Counted from the first letter of the stretch, positions 17,507-26,274 are shown. The stretch: DNA of 64,000 bases from Streptomyces sp. YPW6 (GCF_018866325.1 NZ_CP076457.1:310001-374000), one strand, 5' to 3'. The notes: generated from the sequence alone by a model not told the origin. Made by a program: numbers and translations.

Positions 17507-18712
17507 TCAGGCGGGCTGCCGGCCGAGACGCCGCAGGAGCACGCGCAGCCGGGGGTGGCGCGCGTGTGCCTCCTCCGAGCGGCGGTTCAGCTCCTCGCCG
17601 AGCCGTCGGGTGCGCTCCTCGGTGTCGAGTTCGGCCAGCACCCGGTCGATCTCGGCGAGCAGGGCGCCGTGCAGCTGCCACTGGCGCGGGTGCTCCTGGA
17701 CGTCCTCCAGCAGCAGGTCGGCCACCCGGTCGCGGGTGGCGCGGCTGCGGACGAGCGCCTCGGCGAGCCGCTCCTCGGCCGCCTCCGCGTCGGCCGCGAG
17801 CTGCGTGGTGACCAGGACGGCGAAGCTCTCGATCGCCTCGGCGATGCGGCCGAACAGTTCCTGGAGCAGCTCCGACACATCGGACGGGAAGAGCGACTCC
17901 TCGGTACGGGCCTTCGCCAGGTCGGTGAGGGTACGGGAGAGGACACGCAGGACGACGGCGCAGATCTCCAGGGTGTCGAGCCCGGTCCGCAGGACGACCC
18001 GGTGCAGCAGCCCCTGCCTCACCCTGGGGTTGAGGGTGAGACTCTCCTCCGCCTGGCGCAGCGAGGCGTCGACCTCCACGATGTCGTGGTCGAGCCTGCG
18101 GGCCTCGTGCAGCCGGGCGGCGGCCCGGGGTACGGGGTTGTTCCCCACCACCTCCTCGCCCATGCTGCGCAGCATCGTGCCCATGCGGGCGGCGAGGGAC
18201 TCGATGGACGAACCGGCCGAGGCGACCCAGACGGGCGGGGCGAGGAGCAGATTGAACAGGAGGCCGACCACGGCGCCGATCAGCGTCTCCCACACCCGGT
18301 CCCAGGCGGTGTCGGCGACCCGGGAGACGCCGAGGACGAGCATGGCGCTGATCGCCACCTCGGGCACGAACTCGTTGACCCGCACCAGCCGTCCGATCAG
18401 CAGCGAGGTGAAGATGGTGAGGCCGAGGCTCCACCAGCTCAGCCCCACCAGAGAGCTGAAGCCGATGGCGATGAGGACGCCGACGACGACCGAGTTCACC
18501 CGGCGGATGCCGGTGGTGAGCGTCGAGTAGAGGGTGACCTGGACGACCAGGAGCGCGGTGAGGGGAGCGGTGAGCGGGGCCGGTTCGGGCAGCAGCCAGA
18601 CGGCCACGGAGTAGGCGATGACAGCGGCGGCCGTCGAGCGCAGCGTCTGCACCCCGGCGGGTTCGGTGGTGCGCTGCACGAGCTTGACGACGGGGGCGGA
18701 GACTCGGGGCAT
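17507..18712 (-). CDS. FUSC/aromatic acid exporter-type membrane protein
   Basis: 401 aa. Six hydrophobic segments in residues 15-180, including WLLPEPAPLTAPLTALLVVQ and GLTIFTSLLIGRLVRV, are followed by a long cytoplasmic helical region of about 220 residues. This is the ArAE_1/FUSC layout of proton-driven aromatic acid or toxin exporters. Substrate unknown. ATG at 18712 (MPRVSAPVVKL) is taken because the family N-terminus starts there; a longer frame reaching 18979 would add 89 proline/arginine-rich residues with no conservation signal. The ribosome site is weak. Confidence 0.82.
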   Translation of the reverse strand: MPRVSAPVVKLVQRTTEPAGVQTLRSTAAAVIAYSVAVWLLPEPAPLTAPLTALLVVQVTLYSTLTTGIRRVNSVVVGVLIAIGFSSLVGLSWWSLGLTIFTSLLIGRLVRVNEFVPEVAISAMLVLGVSRVADTAWDRVWETLIGAVVGLLFNLLLAPPVWVASAGSSIESLAARMGTMLRSMGEEVVGNNPVPRAAARLHEARRLDHDIVEVDASLRQAEESLTLNPRVRQGLLHRVVLRTGLDTLEICAVVLRVLSRTLTDLAKARTEESLFPSDVSELLQELFGRIAEAIESFAVLVTTQLAADAEAAEERLAEALVRSRATRDRVADLLLEDVQEHPRQWQLHGALLAEIDRVLAELDTEERTRRLGEELNRRSEEAHARHPRLRVLLRRLGRQPA

Positions 18713-18839
18713 CTCTTGACGGTGCCCGGATTCGTCCCGCCGCAGCGCTCCCCGGGGCAGGGCTCCGCCGTACGGCCGCGTATCGGGACGGAAACCCGCA
18801 CGGCGTGCGCGGAGCCGCGGCCGGAGAGACCCTGGAGGC

Positions 18840-19022
18840 ATGGCTGTACTAGTGAATCCCCCAGGAGAGACACCCCCGGCCGAGGGTTCCATCGGCGAGG
18901 CCCATGAGGAACGCGCCGACGGCGGGCTGTGGGAGCACCCGGGTGCCTGGACCGCCCTGATCGTGCTGGGGGCGCTCATGGTCGCCGGGTTCTTCCTCGC
19001 CCGGATCTTCGGTTACGGGTGA
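18840..19022 (+). CDS. Small DUF6480-like membrane protein
   Basis: 60 aa with an acidic N-terminal half and one C-terminal membrane helix (TALIVLGALMVAGFFLARIF). GGAGG sits close to the ATG and GGAGAG further up. The stop overlaps the next start as GTGA, so it is coupled to the HhH protein. Function unknown. Confidence 0.72.
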   Translation: MAVLVNPPGETPPAEGSIGEAHEERADGGLWEHPGAWTALIVLGALMVAGFFLARIFGYG

Positions 19023-19690
19023 CCGGCGGGACGTCCCCGTCGGCGCGCCGGATCACCGACGTGCTCCTCGAGGAGTACGGACGGACCTACGCGGCGGAGG
19101 CGGGGATCAGGCTGGGCAACACCCCGCAGCCGCTCTACCAGCTCCTCGTGCTGAGTGACCTGCTGAGCGCCCGGATCCGCGCCCCGGTCGCGGTGGCCGC
19201 GGCGCGGGCGTTGTTCGGGCACGGTTTGCGCACCCCACGCCGGATGGCGGACGCGACCTGGCAGCAGCGCGTGGACGCGTTGGGCGAGGGCGGCTACCGC
19301 CGCTACGACGAGCGGACCTCCACCCAGCTCGGAGAAGGCGCCCGCCTCGTTCTCGACGTCTGGAAGGGCGACCTGCGCCGACTGCGCGCGGAAGCGGACG
19401 GCGACACGGAGGCGTTGCGGGCGGGTCTCCGGCGCGTCCCGGGGATCGGCCCGGCGGGTGCCGACATCTTCGTACGCGAGGTCCAGGCCGTATGGCCCGA
19501 GACCGGGTTCTGGGTCGGTGCGAAGGGGATCCAGGGGGCCGAACGGCTCGGCCTACCGGCTTCTACCGGCCGGCTGTCCCGGCTGGCGCGCGATGAGGAC
19601 CGCGCCGCTTTCGCCGCGGCGCTGGTCAGGGCGGCTCTCGACCGGAAGACCGCCGAGGCGGTCCGGGAGACGGCCCTCGCACGGAAGTGA
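19019..19690 (+). CDS. HhH DNA-glycosylase/endonuclease III-like protein
   Basis: 223 aa with an endonuclease III-type helical fold and a helix-hairpin-helix motif (RVPGIGPAGADIF, about 141-153). It lacks the Lys of the classical hairpin (GVGRKTA) and the C-terminal four-cysteine iron-sulphur loop; indeed it has no cysteine at all. It is therefore either a reduced glycosylase or a DNA-binding relative. Start GTG overlaps the TGA of the preceding small membrane protein gene. Confidence 0.7.
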   Translation: MTGGTSPSARRITDVLLEEYGRTYAAEAGIRLGNTPQPLYQLLVLSDLLSARIRAPVAVAAARALFGHGLRTPRRMADATWQQRVDALGEGGYRRYDERTSTQLGEGARLVLDVWKGDLRRLRAEADGDTEALRAGLRRVPGIGPAGADIFVREVQAVWPETGFWVGAKGIQGAERLGLPASTGRLSRLARDEDRAAFAAALVRAALDRKTAEAVRETALARK

Positions 19691-19937
19691 GCCCGGCCCG
19701 GTCGTGCGGTTCCGGGCGGGGGCTCTGGAGACCCGGCGCGGGCCACGGGGGCCCATGGACCGGGCCCCGCGTGGGCACATCAGTCGAGCCACGTAAGCCG
19801 ACGCACGTCGGCAAAGGCGCGGCGGCCCAGACATACCAGCGCAGGCGCATCGGCGAAGGCACGTCGGCGCAGGGCCGCCGGCACAACGGCGAAGGCGCCC
19901 GGACCGTACGGTGACGGCTCGGGCGCCTCGCTCCCCC
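19691..19937. other. Intergenic stretch with degenerate short repeats
   Basis: No gene. Between 19796 and 19900 the motif ACGTCGGC / GGCGAAGGC recurs imperfectly several times. An imperfect terminator-like hairpin with 9-bp arms (AGGCGCCCG at 19893-19901 and its complement at 19920-19928) serves the two convergent genes. Confidence 0.45.
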
Positions 19938-20117
19938 TCAGCGGTCGGCGGCGGACCGCGACGCGCGTGCCAGGGCCTCCTCGTGGCGGGCCTCGGACTG
20001 TTCCCTCCTGCCCTCGGCCTTCAGCCGCTCGTTCCCGAGGGCGATGCCGTCCGACTCCTTGATCATGCCTCTGAGCCGCCGCGCCTTGGCGCGGGCTATC
20101 CCGGTGCTCTTGCCCAC
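19938..20117 (-). CDS. CsbD-like small stress protein
   Basis: 59 aa, charged helical (GKSTGIARAKARRLRGMIKESDGIALGNERLKAEG). The pattern resembles the CsbD stress-protein family, general stress proteins of unknown mechanism. GTG start chosen because CGGAGG lies six bases ahead; an upstream ATG at 20162 would add a non-helical leader. Confidence 0.65.
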   Translation of the reverse strand: MGKSTGIARAKARRLRGMIKESDGIALGNERLKAEGRREQSEARHEEALARASRSAADR

Positions 20118-20192
20118 AGCTGCCTCCGTGCCGCGAGGGAGATACGCGCTTCCTCCCTCCACTATGCCTACCCGCGCGGTGAGACGCCGGGT

Positions 20193-20579
20193 CTACAGCA
20201 GCGGTTCGTCGTCGTCCGGTCCGCCGCCCTCGACCCGCAGCGCCAGGTCCTGGAGGACGTCGGCCGACGACACGTCGGTCTGCCCGGAGTCGTGGACCTG
20301 GGCGAGCATCGTGAAGGCGAGGGTGAAGGCGCTCACGAGCTGTTCGACCGCACCGCCGACCTCGCGCCCCACGACGGCCACCACCTCCTCGACGGAGAAG
20401 TCGTCGGGGATGGCGATGTGCGGCATCGTCTCGTTCAGCAGGGCGGTGACGGCACCCGCTCCCGCGTCCAGATCTTCCCGTTCGAGGTCCGCCTCCAGCA
20501 GACGCTGCATTTCGCGCGCCTCTGTGAGGATGCCGATCACGCGCTTCACGACTTCCCGTTGCTCCATGGGCGCGAGCAT
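20193..20579 (-). CDS. Hypothetical acidic helical protein
   Basis: 128 aa, not recognised. Mostly helical with a hydrophobic centre (VEQLVSAFTLAFTMLAQVHD) and an acidic C-terminus. Cytoplasmic by appearance. An alternative ATG four codons in (20567) is equally possible; neither has a clear ribosome site. Codon usage and third-position GC fit a real gene. Confidence 0.6.
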   Translation of the reverse strand: MLAPMEQREVVKRVIGILTEAREMQRLLEADLEREDLDAGAGAVTALLNETMPHIAIPDDFSVEEVVAVVGREVGGAVEQLVSAFTLAFTMLAQVHDSGQTDVSSADVLQDLALRVEGGGPDDDEPLL

Positions 20580-20666
20580 AGGGTGTGCAACCCGGTCGCA
20601 ACGTCCGGTCGAGTTGACTCGCGTCCGGTTGTCGCGGCGCCGCCACGGCCGGAAAGGGGCAGGTCC

Positions 20667-21032
20667 ATGGAGTGTGACCCGGTATCACCCGCCGTCGAGC
20701 TGACCCCCGCCGCGGCCGTTCTGCTGCGGCGGCTGCGGGCGGACCACGGCCCGTTGATGTTCCATCAGTCCGGCGGCTGCTGCGACGGCAGCGCGCCGAT
20801 GTGCTATCCGGCGGGTGAGTTCCGCACCGGGGACGCCGATGTGCTGCTGGCGGAACTCGCCGTCGAAGGAATGTCCGAAAGCGTGCCTTTCTGGATGTCA
20901 CGGAGCCAGTACGCGGTGTGGGCCCACACCCGGCTGATCGTGGATGTGGTGGAGGGCCGGGGCAGCGGCTTCTCGCTGGAGGCCCCGGAAGGGGTGCGCT
21001 TCCTCATCCGTTCGCGGCTGGCGGGCGGATGA
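20667..21032 (+). CDS. DUF779 family protein
   Basis: 121 aa. Carries the DUF779 signature HQSGGCCDGSAPMCYP with three closely spaced cysteines, and MSRSQYAVW. In many bacteria DUF779 genes sit beside an acetaldehyde/aldehyde dehydrogenase; here no such gene is adjacent. The Cys cluster suggests a metal or thiol role. Ribosome site GGAAAGGGG. Confidence 0.8.
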   Translation: MECDPVSPAVELTPAAAVLLRRLRADHGPLMFHQSGGCCDGSAPMCYPAGEFRTGDADVLLAELAVEGMSESVPFWMSRSQYAVWAHTRLIVDVVEGRGSGFSLEAPEGVRFLIRSRLAGG

Positions 21033-21174
21033 GGCGACGCACGGCCCTGCCGTCGACACCGCCCGCCGGTCGACGCCACGCACGGCGAGGCCGTCGCGGC
21101 GGATGATCTCCCCCTCCGTGGAGCAGCGTCGCGGCAGCTCGCCCACCACTCCGTCGCGGCAGCCCCGGGTCCGC

Positions 21175-21915
21175 TCAGGGCTGGGGGCGCTTCGGGCGGG
21201 AGCGGTTCTCCCGCATGGCCCGGCGGATCTCCGCGGCGGTGGTGCGTGCGTGCTCCGTGGTCGCCGTGTGGTCGGCGACCGAGGTGACGAAGCGGTGCAG
21301 CGGCTGCCGGCAGTGGGCGCAGGGGGCGTCGGTCATGAGGTGGTGGCCGTCCTCGCAGAGCGGGTCGGTGCAGGAGCCGGGGCGCAGGAGCTGCTCGGCG
21401 ATGTCCTGGGCGCTCCACCGGCGGCGGCCGTCCTCGTCCAGCTCGCCCAGCGCGTGGCCCCACCGCAGGTTCCAGCGCCGCTCGATGCGCTCGCGGAGCT
21501 GGGCGGCGCTGCGGACGGCGATCTCCTGGTGGATGAGGTCGTGGACGGTGCTGGGCACCCTGCCTCCGAGGGCCTGGAGGAGCTGGTGCGGCAGGGCCTG
21601 GAGGACATAGCCGCGGGGGTTGCTCCGGGCGTTCTCCCGCCAGCGGTCGCAGGAACAGGAACCGTCGGGACGCCGGGGGGTGTGGCAGCGGCCGCACAGC
21701 CCGCGGCACTCGGCGCACAGCCCGCCGTCGAGCCCGTCCAGATGGGGCGCGGGGGCACGGCCGCACTCGTGGCAGCAGGCCGCGCACGGACCGCAGAGCC
21801 GTTCACTGCCCGCCTTGGTCGTCCAGGTCCGCATCTGGCACCGGCAGCACAGGGCGGTGTTGCAGTACTCGTGGTGGGCGGCGCCCGAGTGCCGGCCGGA
21901 GGGCGGAAGAGACAT
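21175..21915 (-). CDS. Cysteine-rich zinc-ribbon-like protein of unknown function
   Basis: 246 aa. The N-terminal 95 residues hold many CxxC pairs (CCRC, CGPCAACCHEC, CAECRGLCGRC, CSC), and a further cluster near 190-215 (CTDPLCEDGHHL, CAHC). This suggests four or more zinc sites flanking an arginine-rich helical middle (LRERIERRWNLRWGHALGE). No catalytic motif seen. It may bind nucleic acid or act as a scaffold. No operon partner. Confidence 0.7.
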   Translation of the reverse strand: MSLPPSGRHSGAAHHEYCNTALCCRCQMRTWTTKAGSERLCGPCAACCHECGRAPAPHLDGLDGGLCAECRGLCGRCHTPRRPDGSCSCDRWRENARSNPRGYVLQALPHQLLQALGGRVPSTVHDLIHQEIAVRSAAQLRERIERRWNLRWGHALGELDEDGRRRWSAQDIAEQLLRPGSCTDPLCEDGHHLMTDAPCAHCRQPLHRFVTSVADHTATTEHARTTAAEIRRAMRENRSRPKRPQP

Positions 21916-22021
21916 CTGCCCATTGTGCGCGATGCCCGGCGCGGATGCGGACGGTCCCCCGCGCCCTGACTCGTACGGGATCAGCGGTGGAGCCGTACGG
22001 GACCCGGCGGCGGGGAGCCTG

Positions 22022-22216
22022 TCAGGGGTGCAGGCTGCTGACCAGGTCGGCGGTGGCCCCGACGCCGTCGTGGATGGTGGGCGCCATGCTCGTACCCGCC
22101 AGGAAGAAGCCCAGCAGGAGGCAGACCAGGGCGTGCGAGATCTTCAGTCCGCCGTTGCGCAGAAAGATCACCGCCAGGATCACCAGGAGCAGCACCAGTG
22201 AGATCGAGATGGCCAT
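22022..22216 (-). CDS. Small two-helix membrane protein
   Basis: 64 aa with two membrane helices (ISLVLLLVILAVIFL and LVCLLLGFFLAGTSM) and a short outside tail. GGAGGAGG precedes the ATG. Resembles small membrane proteins common in Streptomyces genomes; function unknown. Confidence 0.7.
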   Translation of the reverse strand: MAISISLVLLLVILAVIFLRNGGLKISHALVCLLLGFFLAGTSMAPTIHDGVGATADLVSSLHP

Positions 22217-22334
22217 GCCCTACCTCCTCCGCCGCGCCCGATGTGCGGCTTTTCGGCCGCCAGTGTGGCGCAGCGGAGGCGCCGTTCGGCGCACTGGCGT
22301 GTCCGCCGAACGGGTACTTCCGGAAGGCCGCGCG

Positions 22335-23204
22335 TTACGGCGTCGAGGAGGCATCCCGCCGGGCCCGCAGGAACCGTTCGAGCCCCGCCAGGTCGTCGGT
22401 GTTGAGGTGGTCGACCCCGGCGGCGAGCAGTTCCGCCCAGACCGCATCGCGTTCGGGGCCCGCCGCGTCCGGGGTGGCCCAGAAGCGGATGCGGCGGCCC
22501 TCGCGATGGGCGGTGGCGACGAGGGCGCGGAGCCGGTCGCGCTCGGCCCGGGGGAAGGGGCCCGCGCCGAGCCAGCTGAAGCTCTGGGTCCAGTTGGCGC
22601 TGACGAGCGGGGCGAAGGAGGCGGGGGCCGGAGTGCCGAGGTCGTCGAGGCGGCCGTCGTAGAAGGCGAGGCGGGTGCGCTGCGCCTCCATGGGGGCGCG
22701 GGCGGCACGGTCGCCGGAGATGACGGCGGTGACGGCCTTGGGGACGACGCGGCCGTGCTGGTGGCGGGTGAGCATGCGGTGGTGTCGGCGCAGTTGCCGG
22801 TCCAGCTCGTGGTAGGCGGCGACGCCGTCGGCCTTGATGTCGATGAGGAGTTGCAGCGGTTCCCGGTGGTACGGGTGGACGCTGCCGTGCCCGGCGCGGA
22901 CCAGGGCGGCGAGCGGGTCGAGGTAGAGCGCGGCGAGCGTGCGGGTGGGGTCGAGAGTGGCGGGCTCGTGGGCGACGAGCAGTTCCCCGTCGACGAGGAA
23001 CACGTCCGCCTCCACGCTGGTGAACCCGTGGGCGAGCGCGTCGTGCAGCGGGCGCGGGTGCAGGTAGTCGTTGTGCGCGTGCGCGTGGCGTAACGGGCGC
23101 GGGCGGACGGGTGCGGCGACCGCGGTCGCGGTGGGGACGGCGACGCCCGCGGCGGCGGTGGCGAGGGCGACGGTGAGCGCGCGGCGACGGGTGAGGTGGG
23201 CCAT
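22335..23204 (-). CDS. Secreted PI-PLC/glycerophosphodiester phosphodiesterase-like protein
   Basis: 289 aa with a Tat-like signal (LTRRRALTVALATAAAG). It has a TIM-barrel phosphodiesterase signature: HAHNDYLHPRPLHDALAHG and SVEADVFLV, including the H-N and E-D pairs used for catalysis and Ca binding. The end motif VDHLNTDDLAGLERFL is typical. It probably cleaves phosphodiesters of glycerophospholipid headgroups outside the cell. AGGGAG precedes the ATG at 23204; the frame extends further upstream but the signal peptide fixes the start. Confidence 0.82.
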   Translation of the reverse strand: MAHLTRRRALTVALATAAAGVAVPTATAVAAPVRPRPLRHAHAHNDYLHPRPLHDALAHGFTSVEADVFLVDGELLVAHEPATLDPTRTLAALYLDPLAALVRAGHGSVHPYHREPLQLLIDIKADGVAAYHELDRQLRRHHRMLTRHQHGRVVPKAVTAVISGDRAARAPMEAQRTRLAFYDGRLDDLGTPAPASFAPLVSANWTQSFSWLGAGPFPRAERDRLRALVATAHREGRRIRFWATPDAAGPERDAVWAELLAAGVDHLNTDDLAGLERFLRARRDASSTP

Positions 23205-23325
23205 GGGGACTCCCTGAGCGGCGGACGGGGTCGCGTCGAGTATGGGGGCGCGAGAACCAGTTCCGTCAGGTACCTGACAGGTGTTCGGCGATGTTTCACG
23301 CCGTGGCCACCTCAGCGGTCCCCCG

Positions 23326-23347
23326 CCCGCCGGACGCGGCCGGCGGG
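23326..23347. terminator. Short hairpin terminator after the blaB-like gene
   Basis: 8-bp perfect stem CCCGCCGG / ACGCGG / CCGGCGGG, 25 bases past the stop of the leftward gene. Confidence 0.5.
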
Positions 23348-23371
23348 AGGCCCCTGAAGCCGTCCGGACTC

Positions 23372-24274
23372 CTACAGCTGTCTCAGGTGGTCGCGCAGGC
23401 GCCGGGCGGCTTCGGCCATCAGCCCGTCGACGCCCGGCTGCGCGCCCGCCGGGACCGACGATTCGGTCAGCACGGCGACGGCGAAGGTCTGTCCGTCGGC
23501 GTGCTCCACGACACCGATCTCGTGTCTCAGGTTCAGCAGGGTGCCCGTCTTGGCGGACCACCGGCTCGCGTCGGAGCTGAAGTCCGGGGTCAGCCGGTGG
23601 CGCAGCACGTTGTGGGCCATGAGGTCGCGGAGCCGTTCGGCCACGTCCGGATGGATCTTCGACGGGGTCCACAGGGCCTGGAGGAGGTCGACGAAGGAGC
23701 GGGCGCTGCCGGTGTTGGCGCGGGTCGTGTCGAGCTGCGGCACCCGGTGGCCGCGGCCGCTGGTGCCCGCGTCGATGGCCAGCGCGTGGGCGAGGTGCAC
23801 CTGGTCGGCGTCGAAACGCTCCACGGGCGTGTCGAACAGCTCCTCCGTGCGGTGCCGGACCGTGATGCCGCGCAGGTCGGCCTCCCGCAGGAGACCGGCG
23901 ACCCGCGCGGGCGGCGTGAGGTCGAACAGCGCGTCGGCGGCCGTCCCGTCGCTCAGGCAGGTGCTGAGGTACAGCAGGTCGTCGACGGCGATCCTGGCGG
24001 GGTGCCGGAAGCGGCTGAGGCCGGTGGGGCCCGGCGTGGTCACGCGGCCGGGCGCCACGTCCAGCAGGGCCGCGCCGTCCAGCTCACCGCGCCGGATGCG
24101 TTCGAGCGTGGCGAGCGCGAGCGGGACCTTGACCAGGGAGGCCGACGGCAGGTGCGTGTCCGGATCGATGCCCAGCTCCTCCCCCGTGTCCAGGTCCCGT
24201 ACCAGCAGGCACGCGCGCAGACCGCCCTCGGACAGCCGGGTACGCACGTCCCGCACCAGGGCCTCGGTGTTCAT
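23372..24274 (-). CDS. blaB: Cytoplasmic beta-lactamase-like regulator (BlaB-like)
   Basis: 300 aa with the class A penicillin-recognising fold: S46-L-V-K49, S108-D-G110 and K242-T-G. There is no signal peptide, and the EPEL(N) Glu166 segment of true class A enzymes is missing. In Streptomyces cacaoi a similar cytoplasmic protein, BlaB, is needed with the LysR protein BlaA for induction of the secreted lactamase BlaL. The gene order here (blaB-like behind blaA-like, divergent from blaL-like) is the same. Its ATG overlaps the end of the LysR gene (ATGA). GGAAGG precedes the start. A weak serine hydrolase with another role is the alternative. Confidence 0.82.
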   Translation of the reverse strand: MNTEALVRDVRTRLSEGGLRACLLVRDLDTGEELGIDPDTHLPSASLVKVPLALATLERIRRGELDGAALLDVAPGRVTTPGPTGLSRFRHPARIAVDDLLYLSTCLSDGTAADALFDLTPPARVAGLLREADLRGITVRHRTEELFDTPVERFDADQVHLAHALAIDAGTSGRGHRVPQLDTTRANTGSARSFVDLLQALWTPSKIHPDVAERLRDLMAHNVLRHRLTPDFSSDASRWSAKTGTLLNLRHEIGVVEHADGQTFAVAVLTESSVPAGAQPGVDGLMAEAARRLRDHLRQL

Positions 24275-25173
24275 GCCGCCTTCCCTTCCCCGGCGCCGGC
24301 CGGGTCGTCCCCGCCCAGGCAGCGGGCGACGGCCTCGCCCAGCCGTGCTTCCACGGGCAGGGGGCTGCCGTCCGCCGCGACCGTGAGGGCGTAGCCCCGG
24401 CGCGGGGTCGTCTCCCCGATGGGTCGCCAGACCAGGGCGAGTTCCGCGGCCTGGGCCCGGGAGCACAGCAGCAGGTCGTCGGAGCAGAGGACCTCGGCCG
24501 CGGCGGCCGTCAGGTCCGGTGCGACGAGGACCTGCGCGGGTCGCAGGCCCACCGCGTCCCGCAGCCGCGTCAGAGGATCACGGACATGCGGTACGTCGTC
24601 CTCCGGCTGGATCCAGACACGGCGGGCCGGCCCCGGCTCGCCCCGCCCGAGGCGCAGCGTCTCGACGTAGATCCGCCGCACCCCCTCGTCGCGTGCCCCG
24701 GCCAGCCCCAGGGGCACGGACCAGGACGCCCCCTCCGCGGGTACGGCGAGCAGCGCGGCACGCACCTGCCGGGCCTGGAGCAGCTCCCTGCGCAGCGCCG
24801 GTCCGGCGGCCCGGAGGTCCAGCCGGACGCCGTGGCCCCGTGCCTCGGCGACCAGACGTGCCAGGGCGGACGCGGGGCAGACGGCGGGAACGGCCAGTCG
24901 CCAGGGCTTGTGCTTGACGGCTTCGGCCTCCTCCAGCAGGACGTCGGCGGCCCGGACGAGTCGCCGGGCGGCGGCCAGCATGTCGCGCCCGAACGGGGTG
25001 AGCACCGCCCGCCGCGACGTCCGCTCGAACAACTGCCCGCCGAAACGCTCCTCCAGGGCCGCGACCCGTCGGCTCGCCACCGACTGGGACATCCCCGCGG
25101 CGGCCGCCCCGTCGGTGAAGCCCCCGTACTCACCGACGCTCACGAACGCCCGACACGCTCCGACCAGATCCAC
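24271..25173 (-). CDS. blaA: LysR-family regulator of the beta-lactamase (BlaA-like)
   Basis: 300 aa. Winged HTH at about 1-62 (FTDGAAAAGMSQSVASRRVAALEERFGGQLFERTSR), followed by an effector-binding region. GTG start at 25173 with no real ribosome site; the GC-rich run GGGGT abuts it, so the mRNA leader may be very short. Divergent from the class A lactamase across 165 bp containing two palindromes, and coupled to the BlaB-like gene. By analogy with S. cacaoi it should activate the lactamase gene. Confidence 0.85.
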   Translation of the reverse strand: MDLVGACRAFVSVGEYGGFTDGAAAAGMSQSVASRRVAALEERFGGQLFERTSRRAVLTPFGRDMLAAARRLVRAADVLLEEAEAVKHKPWRLAVPAVCPASALARLVAEARGHGVRLDLRAAGPALRRELLQARQVRAALLAVPAEGASWSVPLGLAGARDEGVRRIYVETLRLGRGEPGPARRVWIQPEDDVPHVRDPLTRLRDAVGLRPAQVLVAPDLTAAAAEVLCSDDLLLCSRAQAAELALVWRPIGETTPRRGYALTVAADGSPLPVEARLGEAVARCLGGDDPAGAGEGKAA

Positions 25174-25184
25174 ACCCCGAGCCT

Positions 25185-25212
25185 ATGCGGTTTCGGCATG
25201 GAAACCCCCATG
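25185..25212. promoter_or_regulatory. Tandem palindromes, likely LysR (BlaA) operator
   Basis: ATGCGGTTTCGGCAT (25185-25199) is an inverted repeat with the T-N11-A spacing of LysR boxes. It overlaps CATGG-N6-CCATG (25197-25212). The pair lies in the divergent lactamase/LysR promoter region. Confidence 0.65.
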
Positions 25213-25338
25213 AGCGTATTGGACCGCATGACGGGACGGGGACGAAAGTGACTCCGGCAGGCATGATCACGCAGCGGGCCGGGCCGTGCGGCCCCGTCCC
25301 CGATGCGCTCCGGACCGGAGCGCCAGGAGGTTTCGCCG

Positions 25339-26274
25339 ATGCATCACCCCCGCGTCAGGACCGCGGTCGCCGGTCTGGTCGCCGCGCTGTCGCTCGTACC
25401 GCTGGCGGCCTGCGGGCAGGGCGGCTCCACCGCGCCGCCCTCCTCCGCCGGGCCCGCCGCGAGCGCGTCGGCCTCCACCGCCGCGAAGCCGTACACCGGC
25501 GACTTCGAGGAGCTGGAGCGGACGTTCGACGCGCGGCTGGGCGTATACGCCGTCGACACCGGCACCGGGCGCGAGGTGACCCACAACGACCGGGCGCGCT
25601 TCGCCTACAACTCGACCTTCAAGGCGCTCCAGGCCGCCGTCGTGCTCCAGACCTACTCGCTGGACGGACTGGACAAGCGGGTGACGTACACCCGCGAGGA
25701 CCTGGTCGCCAACTCTCCGGTGACGGAGAAGCACGTGGACACGGGCATGACGCTGAAGGAGTTGTGCGACGCCTCCGTGCGCTACAGCGACAACGCCGCG
25801 GCCAACCTGCTCTTCGACCACGTCGGCGGTCCCGAGGGCCTGGACGCATCGCTGGAGAAGCTCGGCGACGACGTCACGCGGATGGACCGGGAGGAGCCGG
25901 AGCTGAGCCGCTGGGTCCCCGGTGAACAGCGGGACACCTCCACGCCCCGGGCGCTGGCCGGGGATCTGCGCGCGTTCGTCCTGGGCAAGGCCCTGCGCGC
26001 ACCCGAGCGGGCGCAGCTGACGACGTGGCTGCGGACCAACACCACGGGTGACGCGGTGATCAGGGCGGGTGTGCCCGAGGGATGGGTCGTGGGTGACAAG
26101 ACCGGGACCGGCAGCTACTACGGGGCGCGCAACGACATCGCCGTGGTGTGGCCGCCGGACTCGGCACCCATCGTGATCGCCATCCTGTCGCACCGCGGCA
26201 CGAAGGACGCGGAGCCGGAGGACCGGCTGATCGCCGAAGCGGCCTCCGTGGTCGTCGACACGCTGTCCTCCTGA
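25339..26274 (+). CDS. blaL: Class A beta-lactamase, lipoprotein form
   Basis: 311 aa. Exported with a lipobox (LAAC, Cys25). All class A motifs are present: S92-T-F-K95, S150-D-N152, E186-P-E-L and K254-T-G. It hydrolyses penicillins/cephalosporins; spectrum not predictable. AGGAGG lies eight bases before the ATG; an earlier in-frame start at 25303 lacks a ribosome site. Lipid anchoring agrees with several Streptomyces lactamases found both cell-bound and released. Regulation by the divergent LysR gene is likely. Confidence 0.93.
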   Translation: MHHPRVRTAVAGLVAALSLVPLAACGQGGSTAPPSSAGPAASASASTAAKPYTGDFEELERTFDARLGVYAVDTGTGREVTHNDRARFAYNSTFKALQAAVVLQTYSLDGLDKRVTYTREDLVANSPVTEKHVDTGMTLKELCDASVRYSDNAAANLLFDHVGGPEGLDASLEKLGDDVTRMDREEPELSRWVPGEQRDTSTPRALAGDLRAFVLGKALRAPERAQLTTWLRTNTTGDAVIRAGVPEGWVVGDKTGTGSYYGARNDIAVVWPPDSAPIVIAILSHRGTKDAEPEDRLIAEAASVVVDTLSS

